The translations under genes were made by a program, and so were the position numbers. Below, piece after piece: positions 35,563-45,200 of a stretch of 45,635 nt of DNA. The notes beneath the pieces were generated by a model. The model did no database searches, was not told the DNA's origin, and saw only the letters and a list, made by a program, of their open reading frames with translations. Source of the DNA: Terribacillus saccharophilus (GTDB lineage: Bacteria > Bacillota > Bacilli > Bacillales > Amphibacillaceae); the NCBI RefSeq assembly GCF_002272745.1, contig NZ_NPBD01000013.1:1-45635 (forward strand), given 5' to 3'. The number at the start of each line of letters is the position of its first letter. Position 1 is the stretch's first letter.

Positions 35563-36246
35563 ATGATTATCGATGTGCTGCAGCACGTTCCGTTTGAAGA
35601 TCTTGCTGCTATAAAGGATTGGGGAGAAGACAGCGGTCATAGCTTTCGTGTCCACCATCTCTACGATAAAGCCGTGCTTCCAGACGCACAAGATATTACC
35701 CTGCTCATCATACTTGGCGGGCCGATGAGTGCCAATGATGCTGATCACTGGATAGAGGAGGAGCGTTCACTGATTCTTCAGCTTATTGATCAGCAAAAGC
35801 CTATTTTCGGTATTTGTCTAGGTGCGCAGCAAATTGCGAAGGCATTAGGAGCGACCGTTTTTCAGGGGGAGCAGAAGGAAGTAGGATGGCATCCAATCCA
35901 AACTGTAACGACTCATTTTCCCTTCATTCCTGATAAAATGACTGTCTTCCACTGGCATGGGGAACAATTCTCTTTACCTCACGGTGCTATACGACTTTTC
36001 GGAAATGAAGTGTGCGAGAATCAGGGCTTTATTTACAGAGATAACGTTATTGGACTGCAATTCCATTTTGAAACGACTAGAGAAAGTATGGAGAAATTGA
36101 TAGTGCATGATAAGGATTATGTAGATGATGGCATGTTCGTCCAAAGTGAGGAAGTAATGAAGACATCGGAGCTTCCAGCGGAGAATGTTGATGTACTTTA
36201 TAAATTGCTGGATCACATGGCGCAGCCTGCAAGAGGTGCTGTCTGA
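35563..36246 (+). CDS. Class I glutamine amidotransferase-like protein
   Basis: A 227-residue stand-alone GATase1 domain. The nucleophile C85 lies in IFGICLGAQQIAKAL, and H168 and E170 in GLQFHFE complete the triad. The oxyanion region is ILGGPMSA. It resembles the amidotransferase half of GMP synthase and the PuuD/YfeJ-like group. The ATG at 35563 is used because GGAGGA at 35549-35554 is 8 bases away; the TTG at 35557 would be too close. No synthetase partner is adjacent. It could hydrolyse gamma-glutamyl compounds rather than supply ammonia. The Cys protein gene begins directly at its stop. Confidence 0.88.
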   Translation: MIIDVLQHVPFEDLAAIKDWGEDSGHSFRVHHLYDKAVLPDAQDITLLIILGGPMSANDADHWIEEERSLILQLIDQQKPIFGICLGAQQIAKALGATVFQGEQKEVGWHPIQTVTTHFPFIPDKMTVFHWHGEQFSLPHGAIRLFGNEVCENQGFIYRDNVIGLQFHFETTRESMEKLIVHDKDYVDDGMFVQSEEVMKTSELPAENVDVLYKLLDHMAQPARGAV

Positions 36247-36567
36247 ATGGAATGCAGCTGTAAGAAAACAATGCATATTCTTTTAGAAGCTGATTTTACA
36301 GATCCTGTATGGTGTGCGAATTGCAGAGAGAATCTTGATTTGGATGATTTTCCAGTGTCAGCGGCTTTAAAACAGAGGATAGAGAGCTGGGCAGAAGGCT
36401 ATGGAAAATGGCTGGACTGGGAACGTGACAAATTAAAACCTGATGCAGTAAAGGTAGAAGAAGATTTTAACAACGAAGGCAGGTTATTGTCTGACGCAGT
36501 ACAGCAGGATCTTCATGACTTTACTATCACCTTCAGACCTTCACGGCTTAGTTCGTTGTATATGTAA
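36247..36567 (+). CDS. Small CxC/CxxC protein, possible zinc ribbon, unknown function
   Basis: A 106-residue protein with C3-x-C5 near the start and C23-x2-C26 in VWCANCRENLD, which could bind one zinc. The middle is a helical acidic stretch (RIESWAEGYGKWLDWERDKL). I do not know the family. Its ATG follows immediately after the TGA of the amidotransferase (36244-36246), with AGAGGTG inside that gene, so the two are co-translated. A two-way terminator follows. Confidence 0.72.
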   Translation: MECSCKKTMHILLEADFTDPVWCANCRENLDLDDFPVSAALKQRIESWAEGYGKWLDWERDKLKPDAVKVEEDFNNEGRLLSDAVQQDLHDFTITFRPSRLSSLYM

Positions 36568-36603
36568 AAAAGCTGCCAGCCAATTACGGCTGACAGCTTT
36601 TTT
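36566..36603. terminator. Bidirectional terminator between the converging operons
   Basis: AGCTGCCAGCC (36571-36581) pairs with 36588-36598 except for one mismatch, with A-run before and T-run after. Confidence 0.85.
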
Positions 36604-36604
36604 G

Positions 36605-37477
36605 TCATAGCTCCAATTCCAATCCTTCTTCAGCAAGAAAGAATCCGCGCTTTCTTACGCTTTGGTATTCCTGGCTATCTGGATCTAGTACAGGGTTCGA
36701 ATGATTGAGATGGGTCAGATAGACTTTTGTTCCGACTGTATCGACAACATTTTGAAGCCTGTCCATTGTCTCCATAATCGGCGGATGAGGGATTTGACTG
36801 ATATCCCGGCCGACTCCGGCAACTTCCTGCTTGCTGTAGAATGTCGCGTCCACAATAACGAACTCAACAGTTTTTGCTATTTCTGCGATATCATTCTCCC
36901 ATTCTTCCCAGGAATCAATATCCGGAATGTACAATGCTTTTTTGTTCGGTCCCTCGATGAGGAAGCCAAACGTTTCGGAGTATTCATTCCGATGAGGGAC
37001 TTCAACGGGTGTGAAACGGACATGCTCTCCAAGTTCTTGGGCCTTGTCAGCATAAATGGTTTTTGTAACGATATTCTTCAAACCTACCAGCTGACTCCAT
37101 GGAGCATCGCTAGCTAATAGCTGCGACATCCTTTCGCTTGCATAAACAGGCAATTCAGACGTAGACATACCTTCTTTTCCTAAGAAAAGCAAACCGGGAT
37201 AATGTCCTGCATGTGCATGCGTCAAGATAATGCTGTCCATAATGCCTGCATTTGGATAAGCTTGCTGCACACTGTACAGCTGCTCTCGGAAATCTGGTGT
37301 TGCATCAATCATGTGCCATGTGGAATCATCTGTGATGATTGCCAAGCTCGCGGCATAATGGCGAAGTGTAAGATCTGCGTGAGCACGTCGGCAATTGGCA
37401 CAATAACAGTTTGCCTGTGGAACGCCGGCATCTTGTGCACTGCCTAAAAACCGTAGCTTGATGGTATTAGCCTGCAT
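36605..37477 (-). CDS. PqqB-like metallo-beta-lactamase fold hydrolase
   Basis: A 290-residue protein of the PqqB-like MBL family. LGSAQDAGVPQ opens the fold, C24, C26 and C29 (CYCANC) form a possible structural zinc site, and the metal motif is THAHAGH (H87, H89, H92) where the usual aspartate is replaced by glycine. VDATFYS and KVYLTHLNHSNP supply later metal ligands. PqqB works in pyrroloquinoline quinone synthesis, but no pqqA, C, D or E is here. ATG at 37477 (AAGGTG site) overlaps the end of the upstream nhaC gene by 11 bp; the frame from 37504 is longer but lacks a better site. Function unknown in Firmicutes. Confidence 0.8.
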   Translation of the reverse strand: MQANTIKLRFLGSAQDAGVPQANCYCANCRRAHADLTLRHYAASLAIITDDSTWHMIDATPDFREQLYSVQQAYPNAGIMDSIILTHAHAGHYPGLLFLGKEGMSTSELPVYASERMSQLLASDAPWSQLVGLKNIVTKTIYADKAQELGEHVRFTPVEVPHRNEYSETFGFLIEGPNKKALYIPDIDSWEEWENDIAEIAKTVEFVIVDATFYSKQEVAGVGRDISQIPHPPIMETMDRLQNVVDTVGTKVYLTHLNHSNPVLDPDSQEYQSVRKRGFFLAEEGLELEL

Positions 37478-38873
37478 GTTTGACACCTTCTTCTTTTGCA
37501 TCATCTTTTTTAGTGATTGACAATCCTGTGTATCCGTAAATCACGTTGATGAGCGGTACTAAGAAAATAAAGAAAGCGTACGGGATGTAATCATAAGGGC
37601 TAACACCTAGAACGCCTGCAGCAAAGAATGCGGGAACACTCCAAGGCACCATGTTGATACCGACGGCACCAGCAGCCTCGACACAGCGTGAAAGATTCTT
37701 CGCTGCCAAATTACGATCCTCAAAGGCTTGCTTGAAGGTACGGATTGGCAGAATGACTGCCAAGATCTGTGCACCTGTTGCAAAACCAACGACTAGTGCA
37801 GAAAGCACGGTGCTTCCTATTAAGGAACCGGTGCTTTTCACGCGATTGATGAACGTCTCTGTGATTGTCTTCAGAACTCCGATATCCTCCAGCATACCGC
37901 CGAGTGCAGTTGCGACCAATACGAGCCCGATTGTTCCCATCATGGATGTGATACCACCGCGATGAAGCAGATTATTCAAACTTTCCAAGCCAGTATCGCC
38001 GCTGTAACCGTTTGTCATGGCGCCAATGATATCAGATACAGATGCACCTTGAACGATATAAGCAAGAATAGCTCCTATGAAACTTATCAGTACCAAAGAT
38101 GGTAAAGTAGGATATTTCTTAATCAAAGCAACTACAGTCAAAAGCGGTACAAGTAAAAGCAAGGGATGAATGACAAATGTATCTGCCAAATGCGTATTAA
38201 TCGTACGAATTTCCTCAATACTTTTTACTTCACCTGCATAGTTCAATCCAACGATCCAATAAATCAGTACCGATAGTAAGAATGCCGGTATAGTATCCCA
38301 TAGCATATGTCGGATGTGACTGAATAGATCAACACCTGCCATAGATGCGGCCACGTTCGTTGTTTCCGATAAAGGTGAGAATTTATCTCCAAGATAAGCT
38401 CCAGAAATAATTGCCCCCGCTACTAAAGCTAATGGAAAGCCCATGCTGTCTCCGACAGCAATGAAAGCTAATCCTACAGTTCCGATCGAAGCGAACGAGC
38501 TGCCGAGTGCCATAGAAAGAACACCAGTAGCAAGTGCCACACTCGGAATAAAAATAGAAGGATGAATAAGATCAAGACCATAATAGATAAGCGTTGGAAT
38601 AACCCCGCTGCTTATCCAAGACCCGATAATAATACCGACGATGATCAGAATATAGACAGCAGGCAACGCCCTTTGGATTCCTTTGCCCATATAGGACTCG
38701 AGATCACTCCATTTGTGTCCAAGTAATATGCCTAGTACCGAAGTGACAATCAAGCTGATCATCAACGGCATGAGCATTCCCGCGTTCCAGTAGAACAGGG
38801 AGAAAAACGCAGCGACTGCGAGCGCGATTAGCGGAAGCAGCGCTTGAATGAAAAGAGGTTGTTTCTGCGTCAT
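37467..38873 (-). CDS. nhaC: NhaC family Na+/H+ antiporter
   Basis: A 468-residue membrane protein with about 12 helices. LATGVLSMALGSSFASIGTVG, ISGAYLGDKFSPLSETTNVA and SRCVEAAGAVGINMVPWSVPA are the characteristic NhaC blocks, with acidic and serine residues in the helix breaks. It would expel Na+ (or exchange malate/lactate, as for MleN) for protons. AAAGGAA precedes the ATG. Its promoter TTGACA-N17-TATCAT is at 38937-38965 on the minus strand. The PqqB-like gene overlaps its 3' end, so the two are co-transcribed and probably translationally coupled. Confidence 0.9.
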   Translation of the reverse strand: MTQKQPLFIQALLPLIALAVAAFFSLFYWNAGMLMPLMISLIVTSVLGILLGHKWSDLESYMGKGIQRALPAVYILIIVGIIIGSWISSGVIPTLIYYGLDLIHPSIFIPSVALATGVLSMALGSSFASIGTVGLAFIAVGDSMGFPLALVAGAIISGAYLGDKFSPLSETTNVAASMAGVDLFSHIRHMLWDTIPAFLLSVLIYWIVGLNYAGEVKSIEEIRTINTHLADTFVIHPLLLLVPLLTVVALIKKYPTLPSLVLISFIGAILAYIVQGASVSDIIGAMTNGYSGDTGLESLNNLLHRGGITSMMGTIGLVLVATALGGMLEDIGVLKTITETFINRVKSTGSLIGSTVLSALVVGFATGAQILAVILPIRTFKQAFEDRNLAAKNLSRCVEAAGAVGINMVPWSVPAFFAAGVLGVSPYDYIPYAFFIFLVPLINVIYGYTGLSITKKDDAKEEGVKHAG

Positions 38874-38887
38874 GATAAATTCCTTTC

Positions 38888-38923
38888 TGAGAACGTATTA
38901 AATTTTTTGGATGTTCTCTTGTT
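38888..38923 (-). promoter_or_regulatory. Inverted repeat in the nhaC leader
   Basis: GAGAAC near 38889 and GTTCTC near 38913 (with a few extra pairs) form a short hairpin between the promoter and start codon of nhaC. It has no T-run on the minus strand and could be a protein or RNA control site. Confidence 0.3.
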
Positions 38924-38936
38924 ATATATTCTTACA

Positions 38937-38965
38937 ATGATAATTGTCAGTGTTATAAGTGTCAA
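38937..38965 (-). promoter_or_regulatory. Sigma-A promoter of nhaC
   Basis: Read on the minus strand, a consensus TTGACA (38965-38960) and TATCAT (38942-38937) are exactly 17 bp apart, about 65 bp before the start codon. Confidence 0.75.
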
Positions 38966-39088
38966 CGTAACAATAAAATTTAGAATAGTAGGAATTTAAA
39001 TCTTTCAATCCTGAGAATAAGGAGGAAAGCAGGGCATATAATCCGTTATAGGTGTTGGGCTAGCCCTGACGTTTCTTTTTTGATTTAT

Positions 39089-39103
39089 TTGTATGCGCTT
39101 TCA
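39089..39103 (+). promoter_or_regulatory. cre-like site before the mannoside operon
   Basis: TTGTATGCGCTTTCA matches the cre consensus with one mismatch. It lies between a TTGATT (39080-39085) and an AT-rich -10 region (about 39104-39112), so CcpA would block the promoter. Confidence 0.6.
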
Positions 39104-39142
39104 TTTTATGGTAAAAGCAGGAATCAGGAGGAGGAGTTGTAG

Positions 39143-40507
39143 ATGTGGAAGAGTGCTAAGGGTGTATGTGTGTTCATGCTTATTTTCATTCTAGTCACGA
39201 TGGCAGCATGCTCCAGTAATACAGAATCAGGGGATGGTAAGAAAGAACTTACTGTCGTGTATCGATCTCCTGGTTCAGTAGATTCACTGAAGAATTTTTT
39301 TGACTCAGGTGTGGTGGATGAATTTGAAAAAGAACATCCGGATATCGATGTGAAGATAACGCCAATCACAGCGAGTGAGGGAGATTATTTCTCTAAAGTT
39401 GCACTACAGATGAAGTCAGCAGAAACGGCCCCGGACGTTGTATCGGAGGATACATTCATGCTCAATTCTGATGCAAATGCCGGCTACCTTGAGCCATTGG
39501 ATGATCGTCTCTCCGATTGGGGTGAATGGGATAACATTATTGAAAATCTGAAATCCGGTGTTACAGCGGAAGATGGCAAGGTGTATGGTGTTCCTTCTAC
39601 TTCCGACTCTCGTGGACTTTGGTATAGCAAAGAGCTGTTCCAGGAAGCGGGATTGCCTGTACCTTGGGAACCGAAAAATTGGGATGAGGTTCTGGATGCA
39701 GCGATAACGATCAAAGAGAAGACAGACGGAGTGACGCCGCTATTTATGCAAGTCGGCAAAGCAAATGGCGAGGCAGTTTCCATGCAGACGCTGGAGATGC
39801 TGCTATATGGAACTGGCGATACACTGTACGACGATTCTGATAAAAAATGGGTCGTGGATAGTCAAGGTTTGTTGGATTCATTCAACTTTATCTCACAGGT
39901 GTACGATGTAGAGAAAGTTGGTCCTGATTTCTCTGTCGTCATGAGTGGTCAATCCGGAAACGTAGCATTCCAGCAGTTATTCCCGCAAAAGAAGCTGGCA
40001 ATAGCACTTGATGGCAGCTGGAATGCCCGGAACTGGGCAGAGAACGGAGCAGCTCCGATTGAAAATGTCGAGGAGAAAATAGGATTTGCGCCTATGCCGA
40101 CCCAGAATGGGCAGGAACCAGGAGCAATTACAATGAGTGGAGGCTGGGCTTGGGCAATTCCATCCAAAGCAGATATGAAGGAAGAAGCATGGGAATTCAT
40201 ACAATTCTTGATGGAAAAGGATAACAGCATCAATCGCTCAATGACAGATGGTAACTTGAATACTCGTACAGATGCTGTCGAAGTAGAAGAATACGTTAAC
40301 CGTCCTTTTGCCAAAGAATCGCAAGCATACTTGGAAAATGCACAATTCAGACCAGCGAATGATAAATATCCAGCAGTGTCCACACAGCTGCAGACAGTAG
40401 TCGAAGCGATTGCAACCGGCAAGCTGACTCCGGAAGATGCCGTACAGCAATATAAAGCTGGAGTAGAACGTGTGGTTGGTAAAGAAAATACGAAAGTGGC
40501 TGAATAG
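39143..40507 (+). CDS. Carbohydrate ABC transporter substrate-binding lipoprotein
   Basis: A 454-residue family 1 solute-binding protein. It has a lipoprotein signal (MAAC, C23), then KELTVVYRSPGSVDS and the hinge and motif regions VYGVPSTSDSRGLWYSKELFQEAGL and ITMSGGWAWAIPSKA seen in the sugar (MalE/MsmE-like) group. It delivers an oligosaccharide to the two permeases encoded next. As the operon ends with a GH38 alpha-mannosidase, the cargo is probably a manno-oligosaccharide or alpha-mannoside. GGAGGAGG lies upstream and a cre-like site precedes the gene. Confidence 0.9.
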   Translation: MWKSAKGVCVFMLIFILVTMAACSSNTESGDGKKELTVVYRSPGSVDSLKNFFDSGVVDEFEKEHPDIDVKITPITASEGDYFSKVALQMKSAETAPDVVSEDTFMLNSDANAGYLEPLDDRLSDWGEWDNIIENLKSGVTAEDGKVYGVPSTSDSRGLWYSKELFQEAGLPVPWEPKNWDEVLDAAITIKEKTDGVTPLFMQVGKANGEAVSMQTLEMLLYGTGDTLYDDSDKKWVVDSQGLLDSFNFISQVYDVEKVGPDFSVVMSGQSGNVAFQQLFPQKKLAIALDGSWNARNWAENGAAPIENVEEKIGFAPMPTQNGQEPGAITMSGGWAWAIPSKADMKEEAWEFIQFLMEKDNSINRSMTDGNLNTRTDAVEVEEYVNRPFAKESQAYLENAQFRPANDKYPAVSTQLQTVVEAIATGKLTPEDAVQQYKAGVERVVGKENTKVAE

Positions 40508-40579
40508 GAAACCATCCCATCAAGGGCGCTGGAATGCCCAGCTCCCTTTGATTGGGCGGGAGAAAGGTGACGAATATGT

Positions 40580-41437
40580 ATGCATAGAAAAGCGATACTT
40601 TTCTTGTCTCCGTCTTGGATTCTTCTTTTATTATTTTTCATAACGCCCATGTTACTGACTTTCGGTTTTGCTTTTACGAATTTGTCACTTACAGGGACCG
40701 ATGCAGCCAACATTCAATTTATCGGATTCCAAAATTTCACCAATATGTTTCAAGACCCAGAATTTCGAATTAGTGTGTTCCGGACGCTTATTTTCTTACT
40801 TTTCTCTGCCGTAGTCGGACAGGTTGTATTAGGATTGATCCTTGCATTGTTAATGAAGGAGAAGCGGCGCGGTTTTCGCCGATTCATTGGTGTAATCGTA
40901 ATTGCCGGCTGGGTGACGCCGGAGATTGTCGTAGCTTTTTGCTGGGTAGCTTTCCTGAGTGATGCGGGTACGTTCAATGCAATTCTGCAGGGAATTGGGT
41001 TTGAGCCGATCACCTGGTTATTCACCTTCCCGATGGTAAGTGTCATTATCGCAAACATCTGGCATGGAACTGCTTTTTCGATGATGGTTTTCCAAGCGGC
41101 ACTGGACGATGTGCCAAAGTCAGTACAAGAAGCTGCCGTCATAGATGGGGCATCCCGCTGGCAGATATTTTTCCGCGTTACACTTCCAATTGTTAAAGGC
41201 TCGATAGTCACTAATATGATGCTCGTTACGCTGCAGACGCTTGGCGTTTTCACGTTGATCTACACGATGACAGGCGGGGGACCAGGTAATGCTACACAGA
41301 TTCTTCCAATATTCATGTACAACCAAGCCTTCGTAAACTACCAATTCGGATATGGCACAGCCATTTCGCTAGTTCTGCTCGTAATCGGTACGGTTGCCAG
41401 TCTGCTGTACATGCGTTTTATGAAAGTAAAACTATAA
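40580..41437 (+). CDS. Carbohydrate ABC transporter permease (MalF/UgpA type)
   Basis: A 285-residue inner-membrane permease with six helices. The EAA loop motif EAAVIDGASRWQIFFRVTLP (about 191-210) contacts the ATPase. The opening LSPSWILLLLFFITPMLLTF is typical. ATG at 40580 has AAAGGTGA 9 bases upstream. It is the first of two permeases following the binding protein after a 72-bp gap, with the second 16 bp downstream. No ATPase is encoded in the operon; in Bacillus such transporters share MsmX, which I infer here. Confidence 0.92.
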   Translation: MHRKAILFLSPSWILLLLFFITPMLLTFGFAFTNLSLTGTDAANIQFIGFQNFTNMFQDPEFRISVFRTLIFLLFSAVVGQVVLGLILALLMKEKRRGFRRFIGVIVIAGWVTPEIVVAFCWVAFLSDAGTFNAILQGIGFEPITWLFTFPMVSVIIANIWHGTAFSMMVFQAALDDVPKSVQEAAVIDGASRWQIFFRVTLPIVKGSIVTNMMLVTLQTLGVFTLIYTMTGGGPGNATQILPIFMYNQAFVNYQFGYGTAISLVLLVIGTVASLLYMRFMKVKL

Positions 41438-41453
41438 GGAGGAGGGATGCAGA

Positions 41454-42278
41454 ATGAAGGTATCGAAAAAAGAATTAGTAATTCACTATCTGGCGCTCAT
41501 CTTCTTAGCTATCTGCTTTTTACTGCCTTTTTTGTGGCTCGTATTCGCTTCCTTCGATCAGCAGGCAACTCAAGCAATCAAGCTGCCAGAGAAATGGACA
41601 CTGGATAACTTTACGGCTATTCTGTCAGATCCAAGTAATATCCGGTCTTTTGCAATCGGTTTGTTCATATCACTTGGGCAGGCAACAATTGTCGTGATTG
41701 TTGCTGGATTGGCCGCTTATCCGCTTTCCCGATATAGGCTGCGTTACAAGCGTTCATTCCTGCTTACCATTTTATTCATGACGTCTTTGCCGATCACAGC
41801 AGTTATGGTGCCTGTCTATCAGCTGTTTCTCTTCTTAAACATTCAGGATTCTATTATTTTCACGACGATTTTCCTTGCTGCATCAGGATTGCCGTATGCT
41901 ATCTGGATGATGAAGAACTTCATGGATGCGGTGCCAATTGAACTGGAGGAATCGGCGTGGGTGGATGGTGCTTCGGTACTGACGAGTATGCGTAAAGTAG
42001 TTGGACCGTTAATGCTGCCAGGAATTTTTACGATTGCAATCTTCACATTTACAGGCAGCTGGGGAAACTTCTTTGTTCCTTATATTTTGCTGCAGACACA
42101 GGAGAAGCTTCCAGCGTCCGTGACACTGTACCAGTTTTTCGGGAATTACGGCATTATCGAGTACGGCAAATTAGCAGCGTTCTCCATGCTGTACACCATG
42201 CCATCTATCATTCTTTATATCTTTGCACAAAAATACATGTCCAAGGGCTTCAGCCTCGGCGGAGCATCCAAGGGCTAA
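41454..42278 (+). CDS. Carbohydrate ABC transporter permease (MalG/UgpE type)
   Basis: A 274-residue permease with six helices and the EAA motif LEESAWVDGASVLTSMRKVV (about 163-182). The second half carries FTFTGSWGNFFVPYILLQTQE and GKLAAFSMLYTMPSIILYIF. It forms the heterodimeric channel with the preceding protein. GGAGGAGGG precedes the ATG. The mannosidase gene begins 12 bp after its stop, which supports an alpha-mannoside cargo. Confidence 0.92.
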   Translation: MKVSKKELVIHYLALIFLAICFLLPFLWLVFASFDQQATQAIKLPEKWTLDNFTAILSDPSNIRSFAIGLFISLGQATIVVIVAGLAAYPLSRYRLRYKRSFLLTILFMTSLPITAVMVPVYQLFLFLNIQDSIIFTTIFLAASGLPYAIWMMKNFMDAVPIELEESAWVDGASVLTSMRKVVGPLMLPGIFTIAIFTFTGSWGNFFVPYILLQTQEKLPASVTLYQFFGNYGIIEYGKLAAFSMLYTMPSIILYIFAQKYMSKGFSLGGASKG

Positions 42279-42290
42279 AGGAGTGTAAGT

Positions 42291-45200
42291 ATGTTGGGTT
42301 TGAAAGAACGTCAGCTGGAAAGAAGAATAGAAGAATTGGAGAAATACAGATATCGGGATCGGCTTGATTTGAAGCATTTTCTAGCATTAGAGGACCAAGA
42401 AAAGAAGGTGGCACCAAAAGTTCCAGGTCTGGAAGCTTTTAAAAAGAAGCTGCATATAGGTGACCATTGGAAGGGCCGAGATCGTTATCTTTGGCTGGCA
42501 AAGGAAATCGTTCTTCCTAAAGAGTGGGCAGGAAAGGAAATAGTTGGTGTGTTCGATTTCGGCAAGACTGGCGGCGGAGGAAATTCAGGCTTTGAATCGC
42601 AGTGCTATGTGAACAATGTGATGCATCAAGCGGTTGACTCCAATCACCAGGAACTTTTCTTTAAGGACGACTGGCATGATGCCCCTATCTTCCTGGCATT
42701 TCGTCTCTGGTCAGGATTGGAAGGAGGCGGCGAAAGGATAGAGCAGGAGCATCAAATAAAGCGAGCTGAACTAGCCGTTTTCGATGAGCAAGCTGATGAT
42801 TTGTATTACACGGCCTTCGCCATTTATGAAACGATACGCGTACTAGACGAAAATGCTGCAGAGCGGGTTCAGCTCTTGTCGCTGCTAGACCAAACTATCC
42901 GGTTGATTGATTGGAGCTCCCCAGGAAGTGATACATTCTATCATTCTATTTATGAGGCAAATGACTTTCTCCAAAAAGGACTGGATAGCTTGGAGAGCGA
43001 ATCTCCAATCACGATTCGCTGTATCGGTCACACCCATATCGATGTAGCTTGGTTGTGGCGTCTTAAACATACAAGGGAAAAAGCAGGTCGCTCTTTCTCC
43101 ACTGTTTTGCGTTTGATGGAGAAATATCCTGACTATAAGTTTCTGCAAACACAGCCGCAGCTTTATAGCTATGTAAAACAAGACTTCCCGGAACTATACG
43201 CCCAGATAAAAGAAAGAATAGCTGATGGTCAGTGGGAAGTGGACGGCGCGATGTGGCTGGAAGCCGATTGTAACTTGCCTTCTGGGGAATCATTGGTACG
43301 TCAGATCTTACAGGGCGCTAAGTTTATCCAAGAGGAATTTGGAAAAGATGTTAACTACCTCTGGCTGCCGGATGTGTTCGGATATTCCTGGGCATTGCCT
43401 CAGATTCTCAGCAAAGCAGGGATCAACACATTTTTAACGTCCAAGATTAGCTGGAACCAATTCAATCGGATGCCAAATGACACATTTACATGGAAAGGGT
43501 TAGATGGAAGTGAAGTGCTGACCCAATTCATCACGACACCAGATCCATCCCCAAGGGAAAATACATGGTTCGCTACTTATAATGGTCAAATCCTGCCAGA
43601 TACCGTAACGGGTACATGGGATAACTATAAAAATAAAGCACTTACGAAGGAACTGCTTCTCTCCTATGGTTACGGAGATGGGGGAGGCGGCGTAAACAGG
43701 ACCATGCTCGAAATGCGAAGAAGACTGGATCGTATGCCAGGGCTGCCTAACGTCAAAACAGGTGATGTTAAAAGTTATTTCGAATCGCTGCATTATCAAA
43801 CCCAGAATACATCAGAGTTCATGCCAGTTTGGGATGGAGAGCTTTATTTGGAATATCACCGCGGAACGTATACAAGTCAGGCCTACAATAAGAAAATGAA
43901 CCGCAGGATGGAACTTGAACTGCGTGAAACGGAATTTTTACATGTATGGAAAGCAATTCAGATAGATGACTTTTTGAAGTATCCATCTTCAACGTTAGAA
44001 GAGGTATGGCGGACAGTATTGCGTAATCAATTCCACGACATTATTCCGGGATCTTCGATTCGGGAAGTATATGAAGATAGTGAGAAGGAGTACGAGGATG
44101 GGTATGCAAAACTTCAAGCGCTTCAGAATGATGCCGCAGCCGATTTGATTACAGATGAAAAGAAGCATACATGGAGCATTGTGAATTCTTCATCGTGGCA
44201 ATTGGATGGTATTGTCAAGATAGAGACAGAGGATGACGGTGTATGGGAGGATGAAAACGGCAGCCCTTTGGCAGCTCAAAAACACAAAGGCGGCTGGCTG
44301 GTCGAAGTGCCGGCTGTACAGGGAACAGGAAGTAAGCAGGTTCATTTAAAGACCGACAAAAAAGATTCAGAACAGGATAATGAGTGGTTCCAGCTGAAGA
44401 ACCGAGAGCTTGTAACTCCATTTTATGAAGCTAGGTTTAATGAATACGGTCAACTCCAGTCTCTATATGACAGGAAAGCAAAGCGTCATATAATAGCTGA
44501 GTCGGAGAATGCAAATGTGTTTCAGGTGTTTGAGGATAAGCCACTGGATTACGATGCTTGGGATATCGATTTATTTTATCAGGAGAAAAAGAAGGAAGTC
44601 ACAAACCTGCTCGATTTTACTCTGAAAGAAGCAGGTCCACTGCAGCTGGTGATAGAAGCGTGCTGGCAGTACGGTAATTCGACTATTCATCAAGACATTA
44701 TCTTCTATCGCAATCGGAAAGTAATTGATTTTAAAACAGAAGTAGATTGGCATGAGCGTCAGCAATTATTAAAAGTGGCCTTTCCTGTCCAAATTCGGGC
44801 TACAGAAGCAACTTACGATATCCAATACGGCAATGTCAAACGACCGACGCATTGGAATACATCGTGGGATATAGCCAGGTTCGAATCTGTTGCGCATCAA
44901 TGGGTCGATTTCTCGGAGCAAAATTACGGCGTCAGTCTGCTTAATGATTGCAAGTACGGACATGACATCAAAGATCATACTATACGTCTGTCTTTGATCA
45001 AATCCGCAATTGCACCGGATATCGAACAAGACCAAGGTCACCACTTATTTTCGTATTCCCTTTACCCGCATGAAAAGGGTTGGGTAGAGGCCAATACGGT
45101 ACAAGAGGCATGGAAGCTGAATCAGCCGTTCCAAGTATACAGCGGAGTAAATGACAAAGACGGAGCAAAACTATTTTCTATAGATAATCCGCATGTGCAA

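Noticed and set aside
38930..38965. Possible Fur box (TGATAATTGTCA) before nhaC
   Set aside because: Only part of the 7-1-7 pattern matches, and the bases are explained by the -10 and spacer of the nhaC promoter.
39000..39080. AGGAGG at about 39018 followed by GGGCTAGCCC, as a gene start or a terminator
   Set aside because: No start codon with an open frame follows, and the short stem is followed only by a distant T-run. It could be a weak terminator but I cannot support it.
39949..40713. A 254-codon open frame on the minus strand
   Set aside because: It runs antisense through the conserved frame of the solute-binding protein gene, is Ser-rich and family-less, and has no ribosome site.
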